DNA from: Mnemiopsis leidyi
Lineage: Eukaryota > Ctenophora > Tentaculata > Lobata > Bolinopsidae
Length of the DNA: 23,609 nt
Direction: 5' to 3'
Assembly (NCBI GenBank): GCA_000226015.1
Contig: JH154243.1
Location: forward strand, 7,627-31,235
Shown: piece by piece, positions 16,514 through 23,609 of the stretch
How the letters are laid out: every line of letters starts with the position of its first letter
How positions within the stretch are numbered: the stretch's first letter is position 1
Made by a program: the position numbers and the translations under genes
The notes under the pieces: generated by a model
Database searches by the model: none
Told to the model about the DNA's origin: nothing
What the model saw: only the letters and a program-made list of their open reading frames with translations

Positions 16514-16636
16514 ATTTCCCGGATGAATCAAGACAGTTCAAAGGCCTGCAAAAAGCCTACAAAAATGTTTTCTGCCAAAGTAAGAGCTGTTTTGAAGGAA
16601 AGCAATTGTAAACTTCCTAGTGATCAGCAAAAGAAG
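16514..16636 (+). CDS. Candidate exon, frame ambiguous (start codon at 16523 possible)
   Basis: After gatttagaatttag (ending 16513) two frames are open. In one, an ATG at 16523 gives MNQDSSKACKKPTKMFSAK, which can stop at donor AAA|GTAAGA (16580) or run on as VRAVLKESNCKLPSDQQKK to AAG|GTTTGA (16637). Both exits are phase 0 and join the next exon at 16837 in frame. In the other frame, entered in phase 1 from 15564, it reads DFPDESRQFKGLQKAYKNVF, exits in phase 1 at 16580, and does not fit 16837. The first reading is preferred because of the downstream join, and it allows the ATG to be the start of a second gene. Confidence 0.4.
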
Positions 16637-16836
16637 GTTTGATTTGTGTCTTATATTTACAGTTTGTGCTTTTTATTTTACATAAACCAAAACTTATTCA
16701 AAATAAAAACGAATGAAAAACGAATTAGATTTTTAAAATTGACCAATGTTTTGATCATAAAACAATCTCTATAAATAATATAATATATATCATATATTTT
16801 TAAAAGTTTAACTTATTGGACTTCACTTTTATTCAG

Positions 16837-17014
16837 ACCGAAATGATGTGTCGGATATTCAATCCTCGAGAGAAAGTAAACTTCAAGTTCGGAAATTTCA
16901 CAGTTCCGAGCCAGTGTGATGAGAAAGACGTTGAGTTTGTCGTGGGAGGAGTTGAGGAGAGAGCTACCTTCCCCACCGGGATGTCCCAGACCTTGTTCGA
17001 CCTCTTTCTTACTC
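16837..17014 (+). CDS. Internal exon (phase 0 in, phase 1 out)
   Basis: The acceptor is acttcacttttattcag, ending at 16836. The donor is ACTC|GTTAGT at 17015. It reads TEMMCRIFNPREKVNFKFGN, then FTVPSQCDEKDVEFVVGG, then VEERATFPTGMSQTLFDLFL. GC content jumps relative to both introns. The segment looks folded, with alternating hydrophobic residues typical of beta strands (KVNFKFGNFTV, DVEFVV) followed by a helix. NFT is a possible N-glycosylation sequon if extracellular. Other frames have stops. It follows 16636 in phase. Family not recognised. Confidence 0.6.
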
Positions 17015-18190
17015 GTTAGTAAATTGTAAAAATCTTAACTTTGATCGTAAACGCAAAACATGATCAAATTTATCTTCAGCGTTTAATTGATTAAACAAAG
17101 CAACAACAAGATATGTGAGCTATTGTTCATTTGTTCGTACAGAAGTATAAAAACCAATAATGGAAACAGTCGGCCGCTGATAATTAATATATTGATCAGT
17201 GCCACTGTTACCATTTGGATTAGATTCGTTGATTTCCATTGCATTATCCCTGAACTATACTTCGTTTTAATTGTGGAAACTGGAAAGTAAAAAATTCTTT
17301 ATTGGGTAAGTAAAATAAATCGAAATAGTTGTTCAAGTATAGGGCTAGGAAGCTGGACTCCCAGGGAAAAGGTTACTGCGGTGTGTCATGCACTGCAGTG
17401 AGGAGGTGTGCGCATTTTAAACTACACGATCTTTTACTAATTTGTTACCATTACTCCAATAGTCAAGTCATAAAATTAGTTAATAACGTATAATCAATAC
17501 TTTTTAGTTTTGAAAGAGTGCATTAGTAATATGAACTTCCTTATTATATAGCTTTATAGATAGATTAGCAGACTAATATAACTATAGCGAACATTATGAT
17601 ATTGAATGTAGATGATGATGTGTTCTAGGAAAATTGGGTGGTAATTAAGGCGTAGGGCTTTTTTTGTGCAACATACATGCTCTTGATGTTCCGGTTTAGG
17701 CTGATGAGCTTATCAAGTTTCAGAAATGCAAGTTAAAGTTTGATTGCAAGTTAGAAGATCGATTTCCGCTCTAAAACAGCTAAACTCAATTGGCATAAGG
17801 CAAGTTATATTTGGTTTGATGAAATCCAAAAGATAGATCATGTCTCAATCTTCAGCAAGTATTGGGGATTATTGAAGATTCGATTTCCGTTTAAACTTAA
17901 TTCTTGCCGATGCAATGTTTATCTTATTCAGTATCATCACCAATGTTGTCATTTTCTTCATCGAATCCGTGCTCTATTTGTTGACAGTTCCATTGGCAAT
18001 GTACCATATAAACGGCTTATTTCGATATCTCTGCATAACTTACTCATCTACGCATAGTATTTGCTTTACAATTGCGGTTCTTTAGCTCTTATCCTTTTCT
18101 CAAGGAGGTCCGTTAATAACTTTGTTTACATCGAACTGTCGCAAATATAGCGATTATTCTACCACATCCGCATCAACCTTCTCACTGCAG
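17015..18190 (+). other. Intron stretch, no supported gene
   Basis: AT-rich. A short segment at 17365-17408 after ggactcccag encodes GKGYCGVSCTAVRR but its phases do not fit the neighbours. The open frames at 17087-17290 and 17872-18057 have no splice or motif support. Nothing else seen. Confidence 0.5.
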
Positions 18191-18207
18191 CTTTGCACGT
18201 GTTGAAG
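18191..18207 (+). CDS. Candidate 17-nt microexon (phase 1 in, phase 0 out)
   Basis: The acceptor is strong: catcaaccttctcactgcag, ending at 18190. The donor is TTGAAG|GTATTA at 18208. With the C carried from 17014 it reads P-LHVLK and exits in phase 0, as the exon at 19194 needs. Very short, so chance is a real possibility. It competes with 18643-18692 for the same 1-to-0 phase role. Confidence 0.25.
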
Positions 18208-18642
18208 GTATTAATGTTTTAATGGACGTTGTATGCTATATAACCTTGGAAAGCATAAGCCTGCAGGATATAGGTTTCGCCCTATCGCCCTAGCGCGGCG
18301 GTCTAATATAAGTGTTCACAGATGCCGATTTGACTGTTCAGAGCTCCACTGTTTCTGCATGCTCACTAATAGTGTATTTTTGTAGTTCTTTACCAACTTG
18401 TGGTGTGGTGCAACTTAATTCAGCTTGTATGTAGAGATCTATAAGCATTGAGTAAAGTTTAATGAATGCATCTTGCTTCCTTGATTAATGGAATATTGAT
18501 TAATTGTTTCACTTGAAGCTCAGAAATCGGCCGGTAGGATGTTGCTACGCGAATTCAATTATCATCACAATTTCCTAACCACGCAGATCTGCTGTGAGCA
18601 GCAAAATCTCAGTACCGCCAAATCTTTTCCCTTGTTTTGCAG

Positions 18643-18692
18643 CTTCAGATGTCCCCATCATATTTCGACATACGAATATCATACGTTCATAT
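18643..18692 (+). CDS. Candidate exon (phase 1 in, phase 0 out)
   Basis: The acceptor aatcttttcccttgttttgcag, ending at 18642, is the best polypyrimidine tract in the window. With C carried from 17014 it reads P-SDVPIIFRHTNIIRSY and exits in phase 0 at TCATAT|GTACAT, a poor donor. In phase 0 it would instead read LQMSPSYFDIRIS to a stop, as an alternative last exon. It may be mutually exclusive with the 17-nt candidate at 18191. Confidence 0.3.
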
Positions 18693-19193
18693 GTACATAA
18701 ATAAATAAATAGCCAGAATTCTGACTTAATTTCTGGTCATCGACTTAAGCTAGCACTAAACATGCAGTAAAGAATGTAGTCCTTCCAATAAACTGAAGTT
18801 TTAACCCCCCTGGGATATACACAATTACTGCCCTGAACAACAATTAAAGGCACTTTTATGTACTCCTCTGTTGGTCAGGTTTCACCTTGCTTTACAAAGC
18901 TGCTGGTAGTGTTGTTGAAGTTAAGAATATCGGTCGCTTCTTCAGAAATCACTATGACTGGTTGTAATCTCATATTGTCAGGCGCCCTGCGATTTTGCAA
19001 TACCTTTTTGCCTAACATATCTTTGATATATCACATTTTCATTTTCTGGTACGCCGTTACGGCTATAATTGCTTATGTTTTATGATGTCAACTTTTTCAA
19101 TGAATCATGGCATTTCTTTTTTGTCAGAAGACATAATTTTTAATAGTTTCCTTGAAATCAAACAGTTTTGACTGCTTACGACTACGTAAATAG
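18693..19193 (+). other. Intron stretch, no supported gene
   Basis: Contains a 75-codon ATG frame (18858-19085) ending in a hydrophobic stretch (IYHIFIFWYAVTAIIAYVL). It has no other sign of being expressed and overlaps no splice-consistent exon. Otherwise AT-rich and featureless. Confidence 0.45.
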
Positions 19194-19277
19194 TTTGTTG
19201 ACGACATGTATGGAACACAACTTCACAATGTGCAAGAAGAGACAAGTGAATCATCCATCAGTCCTCCGCTAAGCCCT
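19194..19277 (+). CDS. Internal exon (phase 0 in, phase 0 out), Ser/Pro-rich end
   Basis: The donor AGCCCT|GTAAGT at 19278 is full consensus. The acceptor acgactacgtaaatag, ending at 19193, has a weak pyrimidine tract, so the 5' edge is less certain than the 3' edge. It reads FVDDMYGTQLHNVQEETSES then SISPPLSP. SPPLSP gives two proline-directed phosphorylation sites. It joins in phase 0 to 19644, and together they form a continuous Ser/Arg/Pro-rich linker. An ATG at 19206 could be a start if the acceptor is wrong. Confidence 0.5.
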
Positions 19278-19447
19278 GTAAGTAACTGTCGCGCCATGCT
19301 GTGCGATTGCTTTATCGACGTTGCCTAACTGGTAACTGCACTACCAACAAATTTCTCAGTGCTTATGTAGCCGCAGTCGTTATCAAATTTATAGACTTCG
19401 TGTTATCTCTGTACCACTTAAAAGTTGTTATCCATACTCCCCCGAAG

Positions 19448-19605
19448 CATGCTTTATTCACCAGCATCCTCTAGAAAGGTTTTCATCATTATAGTTCTAA
19501 GTTTCTACGACAACATGCTTTATTCACCAGCATCCTCTAGACAGGTTTTCATAATAATCGGTAAATCACACCTTTACAGTTGTTCTAAGTTTCCATGACA
19601 ACATT
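19448..19605. repeat. 66-bp tandem duplication in intron
   Basis: Two copies, starting at 19448 and 19514, of catgctttattcaccagcat continuing cctctaga(a/c)aggttttcat. The intervening gttctaagtttc(t/c)a(c/t)gacaaca segment also recurs after the second copy at about 19582-19605. It accounts for much of the 366-nt intron. Confidence 0.85.
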
Positions 19606-19643
19606 CTAACCTTACAAAAGTATCTCACTATCTCCCCCAACAG

Positions 19644-19806
19644 AAGTCTGATAGAAGAAGATCTTCCCTCCCCCTTCGTCCTGCTCCTCCCCCTCTAGTC
19701 CGGTCTCACACACAGTCCCTTATATACGGAGTAGGGGGAGTGCCGGCCCCCCCTGGAGGTTACCCTCATATCATGGGACGGAGGAACAGCCTAGTTGGGG
19801 GACAGG
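19644..19806 (+). CDS. Internal exon (phase 0 in, phase 1 out), Arg/Ser/Pro/Gly-rich linker
   Basis: The acceptor ctcactatctcccccaacag, ending at 19643, is strong. The donor is ACAGG|GTGAGG at 19807. The exon is GC-rich in an AT-rich region. It reads KSDRRRSSLPLRPAPPPLVR, SHTQSLIYGVGGVPAPPG, GYPHIMGRRNSLVGGQ with one G carried. RRRSS and RRNSL match basophilic-kinase (PKA-like) sites. LPLRPAPPPLVR is a proline-rich SH3/WW-type ligand. It is probably a disordered, regulated cytoplasmic region. It continues in phase to 19997 (G + GG gives Gly). One of the most convincing exons here. The parent protein is not recognised. Confidence 0.7.
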
Positions 19807-19935
19807 GTGAGGAAACGTTTTGTTAACAAATGTAACTAATTAAATCTAGTATATCTTATTAAATGTAGTTTTTACACTTTTTAGCTTGTTTTTAGCGCTT
19901 TTTTATGTATTTCCCTTTTGCTTGGGTTTTTAAAG

Positions 19936-19968
19936 GCTCGCGTGCCCAAGATTACCTTTACAGAAAAT
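19936..19968 (+). CDS. Possible 33-nt cassette microexon (phase 1 in, phase 1 out)
   Basis: The acceptor is tgcttgggtttttaaag, ending at 19935. The donor is GAAAAT|GTAAGA at 19969. With G carried from 19806 it reads G-SRAQDYLYRK and leaves T for the next exon, so inclusion adds exactly 11 residues. The intron to the next acceptor at 19996 would be only 28 nt, below the normal spliceosomal limit, which argues against joint splicing. Confidence 0.25.
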
Positions 19969-19996
19969 GTAAGATCAACTTAATGAGTTAATGCAG

Positions 19997-20146
19997 GGGA
20001 AACTAAAGTGATAGAAAAACTAAACGCTTTAACGGATGAAGCTTCTGAGGACGACGATGAGTTGGCTGGACTGTACTCCACCATCAAACGTAGAATATCT
20101 GCTCCAGCCGGACTTACTAAGACGCTGTACAACCTTTACATCAACC
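19997..20146 (+). CDS. Internal exon (phase 1 in, phase 1 out), acidic then basic helices
   Basis: The acceptor is aatgagttaatgcag, ending at 19996. The donor is ATCAACC|GTGAGT at 20147, consensus. It reads ETKVIEKLNALTDEASEDDD, then ELAGLYSTIKRRISAPAGLT, then KTLYNLYIN with C carried. KRRISAP is a strong basophilic-kinase/14-3-3-type site. The first part is an acidic helix, the last an amphipathic one. It can follow 19806 (favoured), 17014 or 15564 in the same phase, so exon skipping would keep the frame. The following intron holds LINE copy 2. Confidence 0.65.
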
Positions 20147-20170
20147 GTGAGTAACATGATCTTATACAAT

Positions 20171-20258
20171 TAGTCTTTATTATAATATATAGTTGCATCT
20201 ATTTCATATAGTCTTTATTATAATACATAATTGTATCTATTTCATATAATCTCTTTAT
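20171..20258. repeat. 38-bp tandem repeat near a 5' splice site
   Basis: A little over two copies of tagtctttattataata(t/c) continuing ata(g/a)ttg(c/t)atctatttcata. It begins 24 nt after the donor GT at 20147. Confidence 0.85.
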
Positions 20259-21042
20259 GATCACCACATGTGTATCTTGCTACGACCATCGCAATCCTCA
20301 AATTCTTTAAAATGTTTTGAATCGCAGCTGTACGTTCTTAACAGCTCATATCGAAAATATTGCGATTGTTAATTAAACTAAACTAGGTGATTGCTGAAAT
20401 TAATCCTTAAAAAACACAGCGTTACAATGAGTGCTTCCTGTTTAAAGGCGACCCTGCAGGTTTTATTCTCACCCTCGCTCTTATTTAACTGAGCGCACCC
20501 AGGAAACTATGAGTGAAGTTCGACAATAGAGCTACACACAGCTACATTGCAGAGCTGTTGTACATTTATAGCTAGAAACAAATCTTTATACCCAACTACT
20601 TCACCTTTACTCTTATATTGTTCCCATCCAGCATCCTTTCTGCTGGCATCTTTGGTTTATCTCCCTAGTGTGGTAGTTATTAGGTTAGGGATGGTGGTTC
20701 AAGGAGTAGCTGAGTAGCATTAGTCATCTTGTGAATGGCCAGCAATAAATCAGATAGCGAATTAGTTATGTACACGGATATGTACAGTTTTAACTAACAT
20801 TTGATCCTTCTCTTCTAGATAAATTAATTTGATTTGCAACTTTTTTATAGCTTTAATGCTCATAAGGTCCTTATCTCTTCAGCAGAGACTAGCATGTAAA
20901 GAATAAAGTTCTTTAGAAACGATATCACATCGCGAAAAAATGAATTAAATCTGTTTTGAAGTTACGATTTGTTTGACAAACTTTATGATTTCCTTAATGA
21001 GCTGGTATTAAGGCAGAGATCAGGTTACATTTCGTAAATCAA
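20259..21042 (+). other. Intron stretch, no supported gene
   Basis: No open frame or RNA gene that I can support. Candidate acceptors at 20632 (cccatccag) and 20818 (cttctctt ctag) lead into frames without convincing coding sequence. Confidence 0.5.
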
Positions 21043-21870
21043 CCCTACCTACCTATTTGATCTATGTTGAGTTTGTCAAGATTTGACCGGGCCATCAGAT
21101 CCTCTGACCACCCCACAACGACGTAAATCCACGTTCGTTCTTCCAGCAAAGCAGAGTGTTCTTGTTTTCAGGAGGAGGAGGATTCCAGCCCCTAATAGGG
21201 GGCTTGTCAGGACTTGAGAGCATAAACTGCGTGAGTTTGAATTGCTCAAGACTCTGGATAGTGTTCAAATGGTGCGGCATTGCATTCCACAATATAGGGC
21301 CTTGCACGGCAAATGAATTATCAAGCGGGGTCTGATTTGCTGCTGAGCTGGACTTGCTTCTAAGAGGAACTGCAGCCAAATTTCCGAGCCTTGGTCGGGA
21401 GACAAAAGAAACATTGAGGTCATTGCTGGTTTTACCATTTAGGATCTTCTACATATGGGGTATAATCAAGCGTTCACGTCGTCGTTGAAGGGACATCAGT
21501 GACAAACGGGACAACCGCTCCCAGTAATGCAGCTGTTTCCTACCAGCAATCTTAGCTGTAAAGGTTCGTTGCACAATTTAAGTTCTTGGATATCGCTCAC
21601 TTTTATAGGATGCCAGAGTGGACAGCAATATTCAAGGAGACTTAGAACCATTGACATGTAGAGAGTGAGCATTAATTAAGGTGGTGGAACGTGTATGAAA
21701 GACACTTAGGACACAAGGGCATCGAAATCACGGAATTGGTGAACTGGCTGGAGGGTGATGTCCTTGGAAACATGGTATTGGTAGCACTCACTGACAAAAG
21801 GGAGTTCAGAGAGCACGTTTCGTTTGTTGAATTGGTGACACGTGTACTCAAACTTATCCCTGTGACCCTG
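21043..21870 (-). mobile_element. LINE copy 2, ORF2 C-terminal part and 3' end (minus)
   Basis: Begins with the same ccctacctacct (TAGG-type) 3' tail as copy 1. The ORF2 stop at about 21095 leaves only about 50 nt of 3' UTR. The minus strand reads MAAVPLRSKSSSAANQTPLD, SFAVQGPILWNAMPHHLN, SLEQFKLTQFMLSSPDKP near the C-terminus, the usual tail of a CR1/L2-like ORF2. About 90 bp here, coding for the AVPLRSKSSSAANQ region and the C-terminal tail, are missing from copy 1. Frameshifts interrupt it. Confidence 0.85.
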
Positions 21871-22361
21871 TGAAGAACCATATTGTTTCGTTCGGACCAC
21901 TTCATCACATTCTGCAAGTCAGATTGGAGAAGCTGAACATCTTTTTCTGATTTGAATGCAATGGATATTCGCGTATCGTCGGCAAAACAGCGAACAATGG
22001 AGTGTATAATGCAGTGTTCTATATCGTTAATAAAGATTAGAAACAGAATTGGTCCGAGAACTGTTCCCTGGGGGACACCACTGATAATCAGGGCAAGAAG
22101 GGACAGGGTACCATAACTACAACCGACTGGGTCCTGTTGGTGAGGAAAGATTCTACCCACTTTACAATCTTTGAATGGATGCCGTAGAGTGTCAGTTTCC
22201 TTACGAAGAGCTTGTGTGTGGTCGACCTTGTCGAAAGCTTTGGCATAAACCAAATAGATGGAATCAAAATCAGAGTTTTCAGTGAGTGCCTCCAGGACAT
22301 CATCAAAATGATGCAGAAGTTGAGTGAGACAGCTGCGACCAGATCTAAATCTGCCTGCCAC
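21672..22361 (-). pseudogene. Reverse transcriptase domain of LINE copy 2 (inactive)
   Basis: A 229-codon frame covers RT palm motifs in order: FRSGRSCLTQLLHHFDD, motif A DFDSIYLVYAKAFDKVDH, then an out-of-frame stretch of about 35 residues whose correct reading lies in the overlapping frame (HKLFVRKLTLYGIHSKIVKW, ESFLTNRTQSVVV), then SGVPQGTVLGPILFLIFIND (motif B), IVRCFADDTRISIAF (motif C, catalytic FADD) and LLQSDLQNVMKWSERNNMVL. Two compensating frameshifts and later breaks make it non-functional. RT of this type copies the element RNA at the nicked target. The endonuclease domain is absent. The lineage is probably CR1/L2/Jockey; the clade needs a phylogeny. Confidence 0.85.
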
Positions 22362-22960
22362 AGATCAAGTTGTTTAGTTCTAAGTAGTCAACCATTTTCT
22401 TTCTGACTACCCGCTCAAAGACTTTGATAACATGTGAAGTCAATGAGATCGGACGCAATGTCTTTAGGACTGGAATTTATACTACCATCTTTATCGAAAA
22501 GAGGGTTGATATTGGACTTCTTTCTTGAAAACTTCTTTGCGTAGCTTTAAAAGTATTTTGGGTTGGTTTTTAGCTTCTCCACTGCTTGTTTCTCGCGATG
22601 CAAGAGGTTTTCATTGATTGTGTCGACATGAGCGATGGCAATTCTACGACGCAGAGATTCTTCCTCGATAAGGGACAATTAAGAGTTTTCTGCTTCACTG
22701 AGTTGAACTTGGAGCTTTCTTTTCTTACGAGAGATGACTTGAACCGTGGAGTTAGACTTGCCTTTTGGAGTGACTTTTCTTAGGACAGCTTTGCTAGCAA
22801 GCCTGAAGAATCATCAAATTGATTAGCTCTGGAAATACCTCATCAGAGCAAGATTCCATGAGGTTGATCCAAGTGATTTTTGAGAGGGTCTCATTAATCT
22901 TCACAAAATTTGCTTTATTAAAGTCAAGGCTACTAGAAGATTCCACAATGAAGTCAGGCG
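22362..22960 (-). mobile_element. LINE copy 2, RT finger and inter-domain linker (minus)
   Basis: Continues upstream on the minus strand. At about 22455 it jumps from the GFRSGRS-proximal region directly to the NINPLFDKDGS region, losing about 330 bp that copy 1 retains (the GPDEIPVILL part). It then encodes LSEAENS and a linker (KSNSTVQVISRKKRKLQVQL, KANFVKINETLSKITWINLM) as expected between endonuclease and RT. The sequence stops being recognisable at about 22960. Confidence 0.7.
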
Positions 22961-23128
22961 TTATATGTAGTATATTTCGTGCCCCGAAAAATACTTATCG
23001 TACTTGTTTGCATATATACGGCGATGGCATATGGAAATGATCTTAACCAAAATTGTGAAATAGAGATGTTTAATAGGTTGTGGGGAAGTTTATATCACGC
23101 AGAGCTACGTCATGATTATCACTTCTAG
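22961..23128. other. Short stretch with an overlapping minus-strand ORF
   Basis: A minus-strand frame at 23070-23300 (76 codons, reading KHVADEEKPNKLTFAVECGN) may be further LINE-related sequence or chance. It overlaps the plus-strand candidate exon at 23129. Confidence 0.3.
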
Positions 23129-23160
23129 GGCACGTCGTGTTTCCGCACTCAACAGCAAAG
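23129..23160 (+). CDS. Candidate 32-nt exon (phase 1 in, phase 0 out)
   Basis: The acceptor is gattatcacttctag, ending at 23128. The donor is GCAAAG|GTTAAT at 23161. With the C carried from 20146 it reads R-HVVFPHSTAK and exits in phase 0. If the donor is not used the frame stays open to TGA at 23356-23358 (VNLFGFSSSATCLSLNLYDS and beyond), making a possible last exon. The in-phase join to 20146 is suggestive but the exon is short. Confidence 0.35.
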
Positions 23161-23356
23161 GTTAATTTATTTGGTTTTTCCTCATCGGCTACATGTTTAA
23201 GTTTAAATTTGTATGACTCATGGTATGATGAAGAAGCTAGGGAGTTTAAACATATACTCCTGTATAATGATTCAAAAAATTTACTTACTGGTCTTATCAT
23301 GCTTACTAGCTATATAACTTCAGACTACTCGATTCGCTTATATATAACAAACCTTT

Positions 23357-23609
23357 GACAGCCTGGCTTCATATCAATAAGGTTGACAGCCTGGCTTCAT
23401 ATCAATAAGGTCGACAGCCTGGCTTCATATCAATAAGGTTGACAGCCTGGCTTCATATCAATAAGGTCGACAGCCTGGCTTCATATCAATAAGGTCGACA
23501 GCCTGGCTTCATATCAATAAGGTCGACAGCCTGGCTTCATATCAATAAGGTTGACAGCCTGGCTTCATATCAATAAGGTTGACAGCCTGGCTTCATATCA
23601 ATAAGGTCG
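23357..23609. repeat. 28-bp minisatellite, nine copies, running off the window end
   Basis: The unit is gacagcctggcttcatatca continuing ataaggt(t/c). Copies are identical except one T/C site at the unit end, read in order as T C T C C C T T C. The C form creates gtcgac. Each unit contains AAG|GTYGAC, a donor-like string. The array is truncated by the window. Confidence 0.97.

Noticed and set aside
17365-17408. Short Cys-containing peptide GKGYCGVSCTAVRR after ggactcccag
   Set aside because: Enters in phase 0 and exits in phase 2, fitting neither neighbour; too short to call.
18858-19085. 75-codon ATG frame with a hydrophobic C-terminus
   Set aside because: No splice or motif support, AT-rich intron; a hydrophobic run is expected from T-rich DNA.

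Overview
This is AT-rich eukaryotic nuclear DNA, most likely from an invertebrate animal. The evidence is short coding blocks bounded by AG/GT splice signals, introns full of minisatellites, and decayed non-LTR retrotransposons. There are no bacterial-style operons, RBSs, rRNA genes, recognisable tRNA genes or CRISPR arrays. The phylum cannot be fixed from the sequence; a cnidarian or sponge would fit. Exon calls were made by eye from splice sites, open frame and phase compatibility, with no transcript or homology evidence.

The main content appears to be a plus-strand split gene (or two adjacent ones) running through the whole window. The best-supported exons are 332-400, 2230-2355, 2447-2490, 11196-11256, 11563-11653, 11841-11900, 12015-12112, 15172-15564, 16837-17014, 19194-19277, 19644-19806 and 19997-20146. 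Weaker ones are 9650-9781, 16514-16636, 18191-18207, 18643-18692, 19936-19968 and 23129-23160. Each neighbouring pair in the core blocks joins in phase with no stop. The encoded protein is polar, rich in Ser, Arg, Lys and Pro, and largely disordered-looking. I do not recognise it. A break into two genes near 15.6 kb is possible: an in-frame stop at 15579-15581 is followed by a plus-strand AATAAA at 15684.

The introns hold the rest. Two minus-strand copies of one CR1/L2/Jockey-like LINE family lie at about 12173-14614 and 21043-22960. Both are 5'-truncated, frameshifted and dead. The first is interrupted by a 3' piece of a different retroelement, and that piece contains a 10-N assembly gap with duplicated flanks. 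A LINE ORF1 remnant (coiled coil plus the start of an RRM-like domain) lies at 7560-8096, and a Cys/His-finger ORF lies at 3997-4434, both on minus. About a dozen tandem arrays with units of 20-66 bp are scattered through the introns. Several begin at, or repeat, the 5' splice site of the preceding exon, which is the most unusual feature here. A near-perfect foldback of about 120 bp sits at 3646-3765.

The window probably shows the interior of a long, repeat-inflated animal gene, with intronic LINEs inserted antisense to it. No defence system, gene cluster or new enzymatic system is visible.
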